Shown: positions 1 to 8,708 of the stretch, piece after piece | Numbering within the stretch: the first letter of the stretch is position 1 | How the letters are laid out: each line of letters opens with the position of its first letter | DNA from: Rikenellaceae bacterium | GTDB lineage: Bacteria; Bacteroidota; Bacteroidia; Bacteroidales; Rikenellaceae | DNA length: 64,000 bases | Direction of reading: 5' to 3' | Assembly: GCA_015060065.1 (NCBI GenBank) | Contig: SUZF01000009.1 | Span: forward strand, 1 to 64,000 | Notes under the pieces: model-generated | Database searches by the model: none | Told to the model about the DNA's origin: nothing | The model's input: the letters and a program-made list of their open reading frames with translations, nothing else | Position numbers and translations under genes: made by a program

Positions 1-616
1 ATAAGAACTTCTTGTCGTCAGACAGTCGAATATATCCCGAATCGGCAATCGTTGTGGTCATATTGCCATTGGCATTGCGGTTATCGTATATAAGCACTCC
101 ACGCAGCAGGTTGGTCTTTGGGTCCTGCTTCTCGACGCGGATGCTCATATTCTCGATGCCGTTAAAGAAGAGTCCGTCTTGAAATTCGATAGTCTGCTTC
201 TGCTGGCGGATGTCGTATATAATACTGAACATCTTGCGGTTAGCATACGGCACAAGGTCGTTGATAATGAAGAATCCGCCCACCGAGATAATTCCCACGA
301 CAACAATCAGCGGCTTCATGATTTGAGGTAGCGACATACCTGCCGACTTCATCGCCAGCAACTCGTAATTCTCGCCAAGATTACCCATCGTCATAATCGC
401 AGCCAGCAACATCGCCAATGGCAGACCCATCGTAATCATATTGACGGTGGCGTAACAGATGAGTTCGATGATGACCATCGCATCAAGACCTTTGCCGACC
501 AACTCGTCGATATAACGCCACACGAAGTTCATCATCAAGACGAAAATCACGATGAAGAAGGTCATGAACATAGGACCCAAGTAGGCTTTCAGAACGAGTT
601 TGTGTATGGTTTTCAT
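1..616 (-). CDS. LptF/LptG-family permease (partial, N-terminal part)
   Basis: About 205 N-terminal residues of a YjgP/YjgQ (LptF/LptG) protein; the rest lies beyond the window start. The family forms the inner-membrane permease that, with LptB, extracts lipopolysaccharide and passes it to the Lpt bridge. Visible are an N-terminal membrane helix (LGPMFMTFFIVIFVLMMNF), the family-typical segment with NLGENYEL and MKSAGMS, a second and third helix, and the start of the periplasmic domain. The start ATG at 616-614 overlaps the TGA of the upstream metal permease (ATGA), so the two are probably translationally coupled. Whether it is the F or the G paralogue cannot be decided from this part. Confidence 0.85.
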   Translation of the reverse strand, partial: MKTIHKLVLKAYLGPMFMTFFIVIFVLMMNFVWRYIDELVGKGLDAMVIIELICYATVNMITMGLPLAMLLAAIMTMGNLGENYELLAMKSAGMSLPQIMKPLIVVVGIISVGGFFIINDLVPYANRKMFSIIYDIRQQKQTIEFQDGLFFNGIENMSIRVEKQDPKTNLLRGVLIYDNRNANGNMTTTIADSGYIRLSDDKKFL

Positions 617-1455
617 CGGCTCGGTTTCGAGTTTTTGCTACGCAAAGGTAATACTTTTACCACAATAAGCGCAAAAGTGAGCATAAATATTATGGCAGGG
701 CCCGAGGGAACCTCCAAAAAATAACTTGCCGCAACACCTGCCACGCTCGCCAAAGCCGCCACTACGGCACTCCACAGCGTGATTTTGCGGTAATCTTTCG
801 AGAATGTATTGACGATAACCACGGGCATTGTGAGCAGAGAAATGAGCAACACGATTCCCATAATTCGTATAGATAAGACGATAACCACAGCCAAAAATGC
901 CGACATCAAATACGATACGAGTTTCGTGTGTATGCCCTGACTACGTGCGTAGTCGCGGTCAAAGGCGACGTACATCACAGGGCGTAGCCATAATGCCGTA
1001 CCGACCAATGCGATGAGCGTCAGCACTGCCAAGGCAATCACATCGCCACGAGTGACGGTGATGATGCTGCCGAACATATAACTCGACAAGTCGCCCGAAG
1101 TATAACCTGCCCGTAGCGACATAAATAGCGCGCCAAGAGCCATACCTACGCCCCAAATAATGCCGATGGCGGAGTCCTCGCGAATCTTGCCTCGCGCACT
1201 TGCCCACTCGATACCCAATGCAGATGCCACTGCAAAGATAAGAGCCCCAATTATGGGGTTGGTGCCGAGGTAGAAGGCTATGCCCAAACCTCCGAATGAG
1301 GCATGAGTGATACCACCAGAGAGGAACACCATCCTTCGGCAGACGATGTAAGTGCCTGCAATTCCGCATAGTATGCCCGACAAGATGCACGCTATAAGTG
1401 CATTCGAAAGGTAGCCGTAACGGAGTATGTCAGCGAAAAATTCCATAAATTGCAA
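613..1455 (-). CDS. Metal ABC transporter permease, ZnuB/MntB family
   Basis: 280 residues, highly hydrophobic, with about eight to nine membrane segments. It is the membrane subunit of a zinc/manganese/iron-type ABC importer (ABC-3 family); typical sequences include the N-terminal GILCGIAGTYIVCRRMVF and HASFGGLG. No ATPase or binding protein lies next to it in the window, so the metal is unknown. MEFFAD, three codons in, is an alternative start. Its stop overlaps the start of the Lpt permease gene by the ATGA arrangement, an odd pairing of metal uptake with LPS export. Confidence 0.85.
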   Translation of the reverse strand: MQFMEFFADILRYGYLSNALIACILSGILCGIAGTYIVCRRMVFLSGGITHASFGGLGIAFYLGTNPIIGALIFAVASALGIEWASARGKIREDSAIGIIWGVGMALGALFMSLRAGYTSGDLSSYMFGSIITVTRGDVIALAVLTLIALVGTALWLRPVMYVAFDRDYARSQGIHTKLVSYLMSAFLAVVIVLSIRIMGIVLLISLLTMPVVIVNTFSKDYRKITLWSAVVAALASVAGVAASYFLEVPSGPAIIFMLTFALIVVKVLPLRSKNSKPSR

Positions 1456-1500
1456 CTCTCTTCTCCTAATTTGAGCGCGTAAAAATACACTTTTTTATCC

Positions 1501-1532
1501 GATTTCGCCCAATCTTTTATGGATTTCGCCCA
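1501..1532. repeat. 11-bp direct repeat in the divergent promoter region
   Basis: GATTTCGCCCA occurs at 1501-1511 and 1522-1532, exactly 21 bases apart, i.e. two helical turns, between the divergent znuB-like and mtaB genes. The placement would suit a tandem operator, but no regulator is known to me for this sequence. Confidence 0.4.
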
Positions 1533-1539
1533 TTTTTTG

Positions 1540-1547
1540 TACCTTCG
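1540..1547 (+). promoter_or_regulatory. mtaB promoter, -7 element TACCTTCG
   Basis: TACCTTCG is one mismatch from the Bacteroidetes -7 consensus TAnnTTTG. It predicts transcription starting near 1553, leaving a leader of only about 10-18 bases before either candidate mtaB start. No good -33 TTTG was found. Confidence 0.5.
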
Positions 1548-1561
1548 TGGTGATTTTTTAT

Positions 1562-2869
1562 ATGTGTCCTATGCGCAGAGTTAGTTTTCATACACTTGGT
1601 TGCAAACTCAACTTCTCGGAGAGTTCGACCCTTGCCCGCCAATTTGAGGAGGGCGGATTTGTCCGCGTGGCTCCTACCGAAGAGGCGGATATTTGCGTTA
1701 TAAACAGTTGCTCGGTAACCGAACATGCCGACAAAAAATGTCGCAATATTATCCGCAAACTCCATCGCCGAAACCCCTCGGCAATCATTGCCGTAACGGG
1801 TTGCTATGCGCAACTGAAACCGCACGAAATCGCAAAGATTGAAGGTGTGGATATAGTATTGAGCAACAACGATAAAGGCGATTTATATAAACGAGTGATT
1901 GAACTTATCGAGCAGGGCCGTGTGCAGCAGGTTTTCAGTTGCGACGTCGAGCATTTGACACGCTTCTTTGCAGCCTTTTCGTCGGGCGACCGCACACGTA
2001 CTTTTTTGAAGGTGCAGGATGGTTGTGATTACAAGTGTGCCTACTGCACGATTCACTATGCGCGAGGGTCAAGCCGCAATATTCCGATTGCCGAGATTGT
2101 TGCCCAAGCCGAGCAGATTGCCGCAGCCGGTCAGCGCGAGATTGTGATTACGGGTGTTAATACGGGCGACTTCGGACGAACTACGGGCGAAAAGTTTATA
2201 GACCTGCTGCGTGCGTTGGATAAGGTCGAGGGTATCGACCGCTACCGCATATCGTCAATCGAGCCAAACCTGCTCACGGATGAGATAATTGCCTTCTGCG
2301 CCTCGTCTGATAAATTTCAGCACCACTTCCACGTTCCCTTGCAGAGTGGTTGTGATAAGATTTTGGGGGCTATGCGTCGTCGTTACACTACGGCACGATA
2401 TGCCGAGCGGATTGCCGAGGTGCGTCGTCTGATGCCCGACTCGTTTATCGGTATCGACGTGATTGTAGGCTTTCCCGGCGAAACCGAGGAGGATTTTCGT
2501 GCCACCTACGACTTCTTGGCGAACATCAAGCCGGCTTTTATCCATATTTTCCCCTTCTCGGAGCGCGCGGGTACCCCTGCGGTCGATATGCCCGACAAGG
2601 TGCCGGCACATATTGCTGCCGAGCGGGTCAAACGGCTCGAAGAGTTGTGTGCGAAGTTGCATTATGAGTTCTGCTCGCAGAGTATCGGCGAGGAGCATAT
2701 TGTGCTGTTTGAGAGCACGATGCGCGGTGGATATATGACAGGATTTACGGGAAATTACATCAAAGTACGAGTCCCTTACGACCGCTCGCTTATCAACACT
2801 CTCTGCCGTGTCCGCATCCTCTCGGTCGAGCCTACGGGCGAGGCTGTGGGAGAAATTATCGCCCTATGA
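1562..2869 (+). CDS. mtaB: tRNA (t6A37) methylthiotransferase MtaB
   Basis: 435 residues. Radical-SAM enzyme that converts N6-threonylcarbamoyladenosine at position 37 of tRNA to its 2-methylthio form. The N-terminal MTTase domain has three cluster cysteines (about C14 in TLGCKLNFSE, C50 in INSCSVT, C81 in TGCYAQ); the radical-SAM domain has CxxxCxxC at about 155-162 (DGCDYKCAYC), followed by a C-terminal TRAM-like region. The TLGCKLN motif separates MtaB from MiaB and RimO. A second ATG at 1571 (MRRVSF) is an equally possible start; the upstream promoter leaves no room for anything longer. Confidence 0.93.
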   Translation: MCPMRRVSFHTLGCKLNFSESSTLARQFEEGGFVRVAPTEEADICVINSCSVTEHADKKCRNIIRKLHRRNPSAIIAVTGCYAQLKPHEIAKIEGVDIVLSNNDKGDLYKRVIELIEQGRVQQVFSCDVEHLTRFFAAFSSGDRTRTFLKVQDGCDYKCAYCTIHYARGSSRNIPIAEIVAQAEQIAAAGQREIVITGVNTGDFGRTTGEKFIDLLRALDKVEGIDRYRISSIEPNLLTDEIIAFCASSDKFQHHFHVPLQSGCDKILGAMRRRYTTARYAERIAEVRRLMPDSFIGIDVIVGFPGETEEDFRATYDFLANIKPAFIHIFPFSERAGTPAVDMPDKVPAHIAAERVKRLEELCAKLHYEFCSQSIGEEHIVLFESTMRGGYMTGFTGNYIKVRVPYDRSLINTLCRVRILSVEPTGEAVGEIIAL

Positions 2870-2876
2870 TGATTTA

Positions 2877-2909
2877 ATTGTCAATTTTCAATTGCCAATT
2901 ATCAATTAT
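2877..2909. repeat. AT-rich interspersed repeat (CAATTATCAATT type)
   Basis: Run of CAATT / TCAATT / CCAATTATCAATT units, one of at least six such stretches in the window (also 16953-16986, 21765-21806, 29312-29345, 30140-30168, 63514-63576), all intergenic. Confidence 0.75.
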
Positions 2910-2921
2910 TTCTTAATTTTG
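2892..2921 (+). promoter_or_regulatory. Promoter of the trkH operon
   Basis: TTG at 2892-2894, 19 bases, then TAATTTTG at 2914-2921, a full match to TAnnTTTG. The -33 TTG lies inside the AT-rich repeat. Predicted start of transcription is about 2928, giving a leader of about 11 bases. Confidence 0.55.
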
Positions 2922-2938
2922 TCAAAATTTACGAAGTT

Positions 2939-3703
2939 ATGAAGGGAATCCGCAAAAGAGTTACCATAGGTTTTTTGAGTATTGTTACTCTACTTTTCTT
3001 TTCGGGAATGGTGTCGCTTTTTGAGTTGGGACATTTGAGTACCGATGCAGAGGTAATCCTCGAACACAGCCATCGCAATATGGAGTTGGCGAAAGATATG
3101 CTCACTGCACTCCACGAGCAGAGCCGTGCTGTTGCCAATGTGGCGGTATTGGAGGATATGCGCAGTGATTCGTTGTGTCGCGATAGGCTCGTTGCGCTCG
3201 AATCATCATTGGCTGCCGCCTACGACCTCTCGAAGAGTAGCGCACACCTCGACTCGCTGACCGTTACGGTTACGGAGTTGCGTCGTTTGACAAATGAGAT
3301 GCTGGTTGCACAAACTGATACCTTACCGTCGAGTTTTGGCCGAGTGTGGTACGACGAGGTATATATGCCTGTGTCGGTCAAGGTTGCAGAGCAGATTAAC
3401 GACTTTATGTCCGCTACGCATGAGGGTCTGACTCCTCGTGCCGAGCAGTTGAATCATAACGCATATCGTGCTGTAATGCCGGTACTTATCTCGCTTGTTG
3501 TGATGATTGCTATCGTGCTGATGCTCTACTACTTCATTCTGATTTACTGCGTGAATCCGGTGCTGTCGCTACGCAAGTCGCTGGCTGATTGGTTGGCTTT
3601 CCGCCTGCCGTTTGCCCCGAAGTCGGTGTGCCGAGATGAGCTGCTCGACCTGAAAGAGGATATCGAAACATTGATAAACCAAAACAAGCAAACGAAGGCT
3701 TAA
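2939..3703 (+). CDS. Membrane protein with four-helix-bundle sensor architecture, no kinase domain
   Basis: 254 residues: an N-terminal membrane helix (about 9-27), a periplasmic all-alpha region of about 145 residues resembling the 4HB/MCP ligand-binding fold, a second membrane helix (about 179-203, with VVMIAIVLMLYYFILIY), then about 50 cytoplasmic residues resembling the start of a HAMP segment (NPVLSLRKSL). It looks like a sensor histidine kinase cut off after HAMP, but ends cleanly just 6 bases before trkH. I do not know its function; position suggests a regulatory or structural partner of the potassium transporter. No frameshifted kinase remnant follows. Confidence 0.7.
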   Translation: MKGIRKRVTIGFLSIVTLLFFSGMVSLFELGHLSTDAEVILEHSHRNMELAKDMLTALHEQSRAVANVAVLEDMRSDSLCRDRLVALESSLAAAYDLSKSSAHLDSLTVTVTELRRLTNEMLVAQTDTLPSSFGRVWYDEVYMPVSVKVAEQINDFMSATHEGLTPRAEQLNHNAYRAVMPVLISLVVMIAIVLMLYYFILIYCVNPVLSLRKSLADWLAFRLPFAPKSVCRDELLDLKEDIETLINQNKQTKA

Positions 3704-3709
3704 AGCGTT

Positions 3710-5155
3710 ATGCGACTGTACGTTATATTGCGATACTCCGGGCTTGTGATGCTCTTTGCCGCACTCTTTATGGCAGTGTCGGCCGTGGTGTCGTTCCTTA
3801 ACGGAATGGACTCATCGTTCTATCCGCTTGTGCTGTCGTCATTGATTACGGCATTGATGGGTGCCTTTCCGATGCTCTTCGTGCCACGTATTGAGCAGAT
3901 ATCCAACAAGGAGGGATTCTGCATCGTCGTCGGCTCGTGGATTATGGCGTGTGTGGTCGGAATGTTTCCCTACCTGATGTGGGGCGGAGAGTTCTCGTTG
4001 GTAAATGCGTGGTTCGAGAGTGTTTCGGGCTTTACGACCACGGGAGCAACCATTCTGCACAATGTCGAGGCGTTGCCGAAGGGATTGATGTTCTGGCGTT
4101 CATGCACAGCGTGGTTGGGAGGTGTCGGCGTTGTGATGTTTGCGCTCGTTGTTCTCCCCTCGCTCGGCAAGACAAAGATGACCCTCTCGAATGTGGAACT
4201 CTCGTCGCTGGCAAAGGATAATTACCGCTATCGTACCCAGCAGATTGTACGTATTCTGATGGTTGTCTATATGGGCCTGACCATCATTACGACACTTCTG
4301 CTCAAAGTGGCAGGTATGGGTTGGTTTGATGCACTAAACCACGCGATGTCCGCTTGTGCGACCTGTGGATTCGGTACTAAAAATTTAAGCATTGCCTTCT
4401 ACGATAACCCCTACATCGAATTGGTGCTTATCGGTGCGATGATTCTGGCAGGTATCCACTTCGGATTGATATATGCGACGATTGTCGGCAAACCGAAAAA
4501 CATCTTCCGCTCGGAGGTTACCCGTACCTACTTTGCTGTTATAGCAGTAGGCTCATTGTTGGTGGCTATCAGCCTCTATTTCGGTCACGTCTATCCCGAC
4601 CTGCTCTCGTCGTTGCGACACGCATCGTTCCAATTTGTGTCGTTGCTGACAACGACCGGTTATGCTACTGCCGACACCAATACATGGACTACGCTTGCAA
4701 TTCTTCTGCTGATATTCGCCTCGGTGGTGTGTGGATGTGCCGGCTCGACATCGGGAGGTTTGAAAATCGACAGAATGTTGCTATTTGCCAAGATGTTTAA
4801 GGCCCGTATGCGTCGCCAGCAACACCCCAACGCAGTGATTCGCCTGAAAGTCGATGGCGTGATTCAGGAGGAGGAGTTGCTCACCACGGTCGTAACCTTT
4901 ATGGTAACCTATTTAGCGTTGCTTTTTGTCGGAGCGGTAGTCAATGCGCTCTTCGGGCTGGATATGATGACGGCTGTGTCGTCAGCAATCGCCTGCTTGG
5001 GTAATGTCGGCCCCGGATTTGGCGAGGTTGGCTCGATGGCGAACTATGCGGAGTTGCCGGTGGTGTTGAAGTTACAGGATGCGTTCCTGATGCTTATGGG
5101 ACGTCTTGAAATATTTGGATTCATTCAACTCTTTTTCTTGAAATGGTGGCGTTAA
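3710..5155 (+). CDS. trkH: Potassium uptake protein, TrkH/KtrB family
   Basis: 481 residues, multi-pass inner-membrane channel-like K+ transporter. The four pore loops of the family are visible: TTTGATI at about 109-115, ATCGFGT at 217-223, LTTTGYA at 313-319 and LGNVGPG at 430-436, each with the filter glycine. It follows the four-helix-bundle gene by 6 bases and overlaps the next gene by 13, so it sits mid-operon. The cytoplasmic NAD/ATP-binding partner TrkA, needed for gating in studied systems, is not in the window and must be elsewhere if present. Confidence 0.93.
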   Translation: MRLYVILRYSGLVMLFAALFMAVSAVVSFLNGMDSSFYPLVLSSLITALMGAFPMLFVPRIEQISNKEGFCIVVGSWIMACVVGMFPYLMWGGEFSLVNAWFESVSGFTTTGATILHNVEALPKGLMFWRSCTAWLGGVGVVMFALVVLPSLGKTKMTLSNVELSSLAKDNYRYRTQQIVRILMVVYMGLTIITTLLLKVAGMGWFDALNHAMSACATCGFGTKNLSIAFYDNPYIELVLIGAMILAGIHFGLIYATIVGKPKNIFRSEVTRTYFAVIAVGSLLVAISLYFGHVYPDLLSSLRHASFQFVSLLTTTGYATADTNTWTTLAILLLIFASVVCGCAGSTSGGLKIDRMLLFAKMFKARMRRQQHPNAVIRLKVDGVIQEEELLTTVVTFMVTYLALLFVGAVVNALFGLDMMTAVSSAIACLGNVGPGFGEVGSMANYAELPVVLKLQDAFLMLMGRLEIFGFIQLFFLKWWR

Positions 5156-6678
5156 GAGGTATATTGACCACGTTGTTTGCTGTCGGGGTCGTGTCGCTCT
5201 CGGCTCAAAGCATAAAGCCTCGCATTGCGGGACTCGAAAGCAATAAGGAGTATATGTCGCTTCTGGCGAAGGATGCCCGCCTGAACGAAAAATCCGACTC
5301 TTTGTCGGTTGCAGTGGAGGCTCTGCGCGAGAAGTTCGTCAATGAGAGTGAGCAACGCAAGGAGTTCTCGGCAGAGATTCTGCGCTTGGAGAGCGAGGCT
5401 TTCTCGGTAAGGAGTGAGCGCAATCGCTTGGCTCAAAGGATAAACACAATCGAGCAGGAGTGGTTGGTGGTTAATATGAATAATCGCCCGACACAATCTG
5501 TGGCACAGACAGAGGAGGAGCCTGTGGTACCGACCGACACGCGCAAGTACGCTGACCTTACGCGCAATGCTTACTTCCCTACTCTTCTTTCATCTGCGGA
5601 TTATGCGACACTGCGCAAAGCACAACGCTATGAGAGTGTGGCAGCACAACTGCTCCAAGCCTTTGAAGAGAGCCACGACAGATTGGGCGTATTGCGCGAG
5701 GAGTATGTGGCAGCCGATAATGAGAGTGCAGCAGATAGCCTGATGACGCTCTTTCTGAATCGACAATCAGAGTGTAATATGATAGCCGACTCGCTGTCTG
5801 CAACTTGGAGTTTCGTATTTGATAATAAGACCTATATGTACGACCTGCTATTCGATAAGGAGGGCCGTCAGGATATGTTGCAGCGAGCCGAGGCTAATCT
5901 CTTCAAGATGCGCCAGAGCATCGAGCGCGAGCAGGGCGTGTATATGTGTGATGCTCCGATGAATTACCTCTTCCAGAAGCAGTGTGTGGTGGATTATGAG
6001 ATTGATGTGGCCACAATGCTCGGACTGCATGCTGCCGCAGACTCGCTCTCGCGTGTGCGAGGCGGACTCGGTGCCTTGCGTTACGATTTCGGGATGATTG
6101 AGGTTAAACGTCGCTACTTCTTGGACTATGTGCCGTTGGAGTTTTCGACCAAATATGTCTATACCTCGAAGAATCCCCTGCCGGAGTGTGTGGTCTATGA
6201 GAATGGAGAGATGTACCGCATCAAACTCGGAGAGTTTGCAGAGCGTCAGCCGTTGTCGAAATTCCGCGGATTGGAGCCTGTGTCATTCCTTCGCTCGGAG
6301 GATGAAGGTTGGGTATATTATGGTGGCGGATACCCCTCGGTCGAGGCTTTGGAGAAGCATTTGCAGACGGTCAAGAAACTCGGATTCCGCTCGGCAGACG
6401 TAGCAGCGTGGATTGACGGCACCTATGCCGGTTCGCGTGCCGAGATTGCAGAATTGAAGAGCAAATCCTATACAATCGAGATTTCGGGTGTGGAGTCCTT
6501 GCCTGATGGCGTGCGTCGCGTAATTGCACAGATGTCCGAAGGAAACGAACTTTCACGCGTGGGTAAGGATACCTATTTAGTTACGGGCTTCCGCTCTCGT
6601 GAGGCTGCGGAGGTGGTTTTGAAGGGAATTACATCGGCAGACGCCTCGCTCAAAGTGGGAATTGTCGAGGTTCAATAG
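5143..6678 (+). CDS. Secreted coiled-coil protein with C-terminal SPOR-like repeats
   Basis: 511 residues, function not recognised. Signal peptide (about 1-21, ending SLSAQS), then long charged heptad-rich stretches (about 35-110 and 150-290) predicted to be coiled coil, then two C-terminal segments resembling SPOR peptidoglycan-binding domains: about 390-440 (YYGGGYPSVEALEKHLQTVKKLGF) and about 445-511 (SYTIEISG to KVGIVEVQ). Such proteins usually sit in the periplasm and bind denuded glycan strands. The start overlaps trkH by 13 bases, suggesting coupling. The SPOR call rests on pattern and length only. Confidence 0.65.
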   Translation: MVALRGILTTLFAVGVVSLSAQSIKPRIAGLESNKEYMSLLAKDARLNEKSDSLSVAVEALREKFVNESEQRKEFSAEILRLESEAFSVRSERNRLAQRINTIEQEWLVVNMNNRPTQSVAQTEEEPVVPTDTRKYADLTRNAYFPTLLSSADYATLRKAQRYESVAAQLLQAFEESHDRLGVLREEYVAADNESAADSLMTLFLNRQSECNMIADSLSATWSFVFDNKTYMYDLLFDKEGRQDMLQRAEANLFKMRQSIEREQGVYMCDAPMNYLFQKQCVVDYEIDVATMLGLHAAADSLSRVRGGLGALRYDFGMIEVKRRYFLDYVPLEFSTKYVYTSKNPLPECVVYENGEMYRIKLGEFAERQPLSKFRGLEPVSFLRSEDEGWVYYGGGYPSVEALEKHLQTVKKLGFRSADVAAWIDGTYAGSRAEIAELKSKSYTIEISGVESLPDGVRRVIAQMSEGNELSRVGKDTYLVTGFRSREAAEVVLKGITSADASLKVGIVEVQ

Positions 6679-6697
6679 CTCGAAAAAAGCCGCGATA

Positions 6698-6729
6698 TTT
6701 GCAAATCTCGCAATAAATCACTAACTTTA
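6698..6729 (+). promoter_or_regulatory. Promoter of nfeD-floA
   Basis: TTTG at 6698-6701, 20 bases, TAACTTTA at 6722-6729 (last base differs from TAnnTTTG). Predicted start near 6736, 15 bases before the nfeD ATG. Confidence 0.45.
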
Positions 6730-6750
6730 ACCGACTAAAAGGGTTACGTT

Positions 6751-7212
6751 ATGTTTTACATCGTTTTATTGATTCTGCTCGGAGTTTTGTTTTTGGTGGC
6801 TGAACTCCTTGTAATTACAGGCTCGGTTATCGGAGCCTCGTTGGCGTTGGTCTGCTACGGCAGTGCCATCTATCTCGCCTTTGCGCAGTATGGTACGCTT
6901 GTGGGCGTGATTGTTATAGCCGTTATTCTTCTGTTGTCGCTCATCTCAACCGTGGTGTCGTTGCGAGCCAAGACGTGGCGCAAACTCTCGCTGCAACAAG
7001 AGATTGAGTCGGCAAGTATGCCCCTGCCCGAACAAAAATTGAAGGCGGGCGATTGCGGAGTGGCTCTCTCTCGTTTGGCTCCGGCAGGCAAGGTCGAGAT
7101 TGACGGGACAATCTACGAGGCTCGCTCGATGGATGTCTTTATCGACCAACGCTCGGAGGTCGAGGTTGTCGGCTTTGAGAATTTTACGGTACTTGTGAAG
7201 AAAATCAACTAA
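6751..7212 (+). CDS. NfeD family membrane protein
   Basis: 153 residues (short NfeD, without the ClpP-like protease domain of long forms). Three to four membrane helices occupy about 1-70, followed by a soluble OB-fold domain (about 90-152) with the family pattern G-x-A-...-G-x-v-x-idG-x-xyeA-r-S (here GVALSRLAPAGKVEIDGTIYEARS). NfeD proteins partner flotillin-like proteins in membrane microdomains; the floA gene follows 13 bases later in the same operon, the usual arrangement. Confidence 0.88.
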   Translation: MFYIVLLILLGVLFLVAELLVITGSVIGASLALVCYGSAIYLAFAQYGTLVGVIVIAVILLLSLISTVVSLRAKTWRKLSLQQEIESASMPLPEQKLKAGDCGVALSRLAPAGKVEIDGTIYEARSMDVFIDQRSEVEVVGFENFTVLVKKIN

Positions 7213-7225
7213 AAACTTTTAAGAT

Positions 7226-8200
7226 ATGGATACTGGAATTGGAATTGGAATTATCGCTTTGGTGGCCTTTTTGGCATTAGTTGCGCTGTGGCTGATTTTT
7301 TACTTTATTCCCGTTGGTTTGTGGTTCTCGGCTTTGGTGTCGGGCGTACACGTTAGCCTGCTTCAACTTGTGCTTATGCGCTGGCGTAAGGTGCCGCCCT
7401 CGGTAATCGTATCGTCGATGATTGAGGGAACAAAAGCGGGCCTAAAACTCAATCCTAACGAATTGGAGGCGCACTATCTGGCGGGCGGAAATGTTGTGAA
7501 TGTAGTTCATGCGTTGGTCTCGGCACAGAAGGCAAGCATCATGCTCGACTTTAATATGGCTACGGCTATCGACTTGGCGGGTCGTGATGTCTTTGAGGCG
7601 GTGCAGATGTCGGTAAATCCGAAGGTTATCAATACCCCTCCCGTAGCGGCCGTTGCGAAGGATGGTATTCAACTTATCGCCAAGGCTCGCGTGACGGTAC
7701 GTGCCAATATCAAGCAGTTGGTCGGTGGTGCCGGCGAGGAGACTGTGCTGGCACGTGTCGGTGAGGGTATCGTCTCGTCAATCGGCTCGGCAGACTCGCA
7801 TAAGACCGTATTGGAGAATCCCGACTTTATCTCGCGCGTAGTGTTGGAGAAGGGTCTGGATGCAGGTACGGCATTCGAGATTCTCTCGATTGATATCGCA
7901 GATATCGACGTGGGCAAGAATATCGGTGCGCAGTTGCAGATGGACCAAGCAGATGCCGATAAGAATATCGCACAGGCAAAGGCAGAGGAGCGTCGCGCTA
8001 TGGCGGTGGCTCTCGAACAGGAGAACCGCGCCAAGGCAGAGGAGGCTCGTGCGAAGGTTATCCTTGCCGAGGCAGAGGTGCCGATGGCTATGGCGGATGC
8101 GTTCCGCAATGGTAATCTCGGCATTATGGACTACTACAAGATGAAGAATGTGATGGCTGATACCTCGATGCGCGAATCTATCGCAAAACCGAAGAAGTAG
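7226..8200 (+). CDS. floA: Flotillin-like protein FloA
   Basis: 324 residues. Scaffold protein of functional membrane microdomains. N-terminal hairpin-like hydrophobic segment (about 5-45), an SPFH/PHB domain (about 50-240) and an alanine/glutamate-rich coiled-coil tail (about 240-300, [15 protein letters not shown] and [12 protein letters not shown]), then a short C-terminal part with [13 protein letters not shown]. Length and all landmarks fit the FloA (YqfA) family. Paired with nfeD upstream; a strong symmetrical terminator follows. Confidence 0.93.
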   Translation: MDTGIGIGIIALVAFLALVALWLIFYFIPVGLWFSALVSGVHVSLLQLVLMRWRKVPPSVIVSSMIEGTKAGLKLNPNELEAHYLAGGNVVNVVHALVSAQKASIMLDFNMATAIDLAGRDVFEAVQMSVNPKVINTPPVAAVAKDGIQLIAKARVTVRANIKQLVGGAGEETVLARVGEGIVSSIGSADSHKTVLENPDFISRVVLEKGLDAGTAFEILSIDIADIDVGKNIGAQLQMDQADADKNIAQAKAEERRAMAVALEQENRAKAEEARAKVILAEAEVPMAMADAFRNGNLGIMDYYKMKNVMADTSMRESIAKPKK

Positions 8201-8215
8201 CACTGCACGAAATTC

Positions 8216-8259
8216 AATAATATAGGCTGTCCGACGTCGTCGCGACAGCCTATATTATT
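8216..8259. terminator. Bidirectional terminator between floA and the DUF4491 gene
   Basis: Perfect 16-bp inverted repeat, AATAATATAGGCTGTC (8216-8231) against 8244-8259, with a 12-base loop. AT-rich outer arms give a T-run on both strands, fitting two convergent genes. Confidence 0.85.
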
Positions 8260-8283
8260 TACATACGGATATTTCGAATTTCG

Positions 8284-8586
8284 TTATTTCTCTTCTCTTT
8301 TTTGCTTCTCGCGCTTGGGAAACCAGCCTCGCTCTACCCTTTTGCGCTGCTCGAAGAGTTCGCCGATGCTCCAAAATGATGATGCCCCAAAGACGGCAAG
8401 TAACGTGGACCAGAGGATATCTGCCACGATGAGCGATGCTACCACAGATGCGATGCCGGCAAGCAAAAATACCCACCAACACTTAACCCCAAAATAGTAC
8501 TCTCCTTTGATTACTAACGGATGAAACATCCCGATAATCAGAAATGTTGCTACGCCTATAATTATACCCGTAAAGTGCAGTTCCAT
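8284..8586 (-). CDS. DUF4491 family membrane protein
   Basis: 100 residues, three membrane helices, with family-typical sequences IGVATFLIIGMFHPLVIKGEYYFG, CWWVFL and WSIGELFEQRKRVERGWFP. The family is small and found in Bacteroidetes; function unknown. I chose MELHFTG at 8586 because homologues begin there; the reading frame extends 21 codons further upstream to 8649, but that would overlap the divergent capA promoter area and lacks resemblance to the family. Confidence 0.8.
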   Translation of the reverse strand: MELHFTGIIIGVATFLIIGMFHPLVIKGEYYFGVKCWWVFLLAGIASVVASLIVADILWSTLLAVFGASSFWSIGELFEQRKRVERGWFPKREKQKREEK

Positions 8587-8670
8587 ACGCCTATGCCTCT
8601 TTATTTGTGTTTGCGGAACAAAGATATTGTAAATCGACGAGAGGTGCAATCGTTATTTATGAGGATTGTG

Positions 8671-8701
8671 ATTGAAAATTCGGAATAGTTTGTTATCTTT
8701 G
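8671..8701 (+). promoter_or_regulatory. capA-like gene promoter
   Basis: ATTG at 8671-8674, 19 bases, TATCTTTG at 8694-8701 (perfect TAnnTTTG). Transcription should begin about 8706-8708, one to three bases before the ATG at 8709, so this mRNA may be nearly leaderless. Confidence 0.65.
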
Positions 8702-8708
8702 TGTTAGT

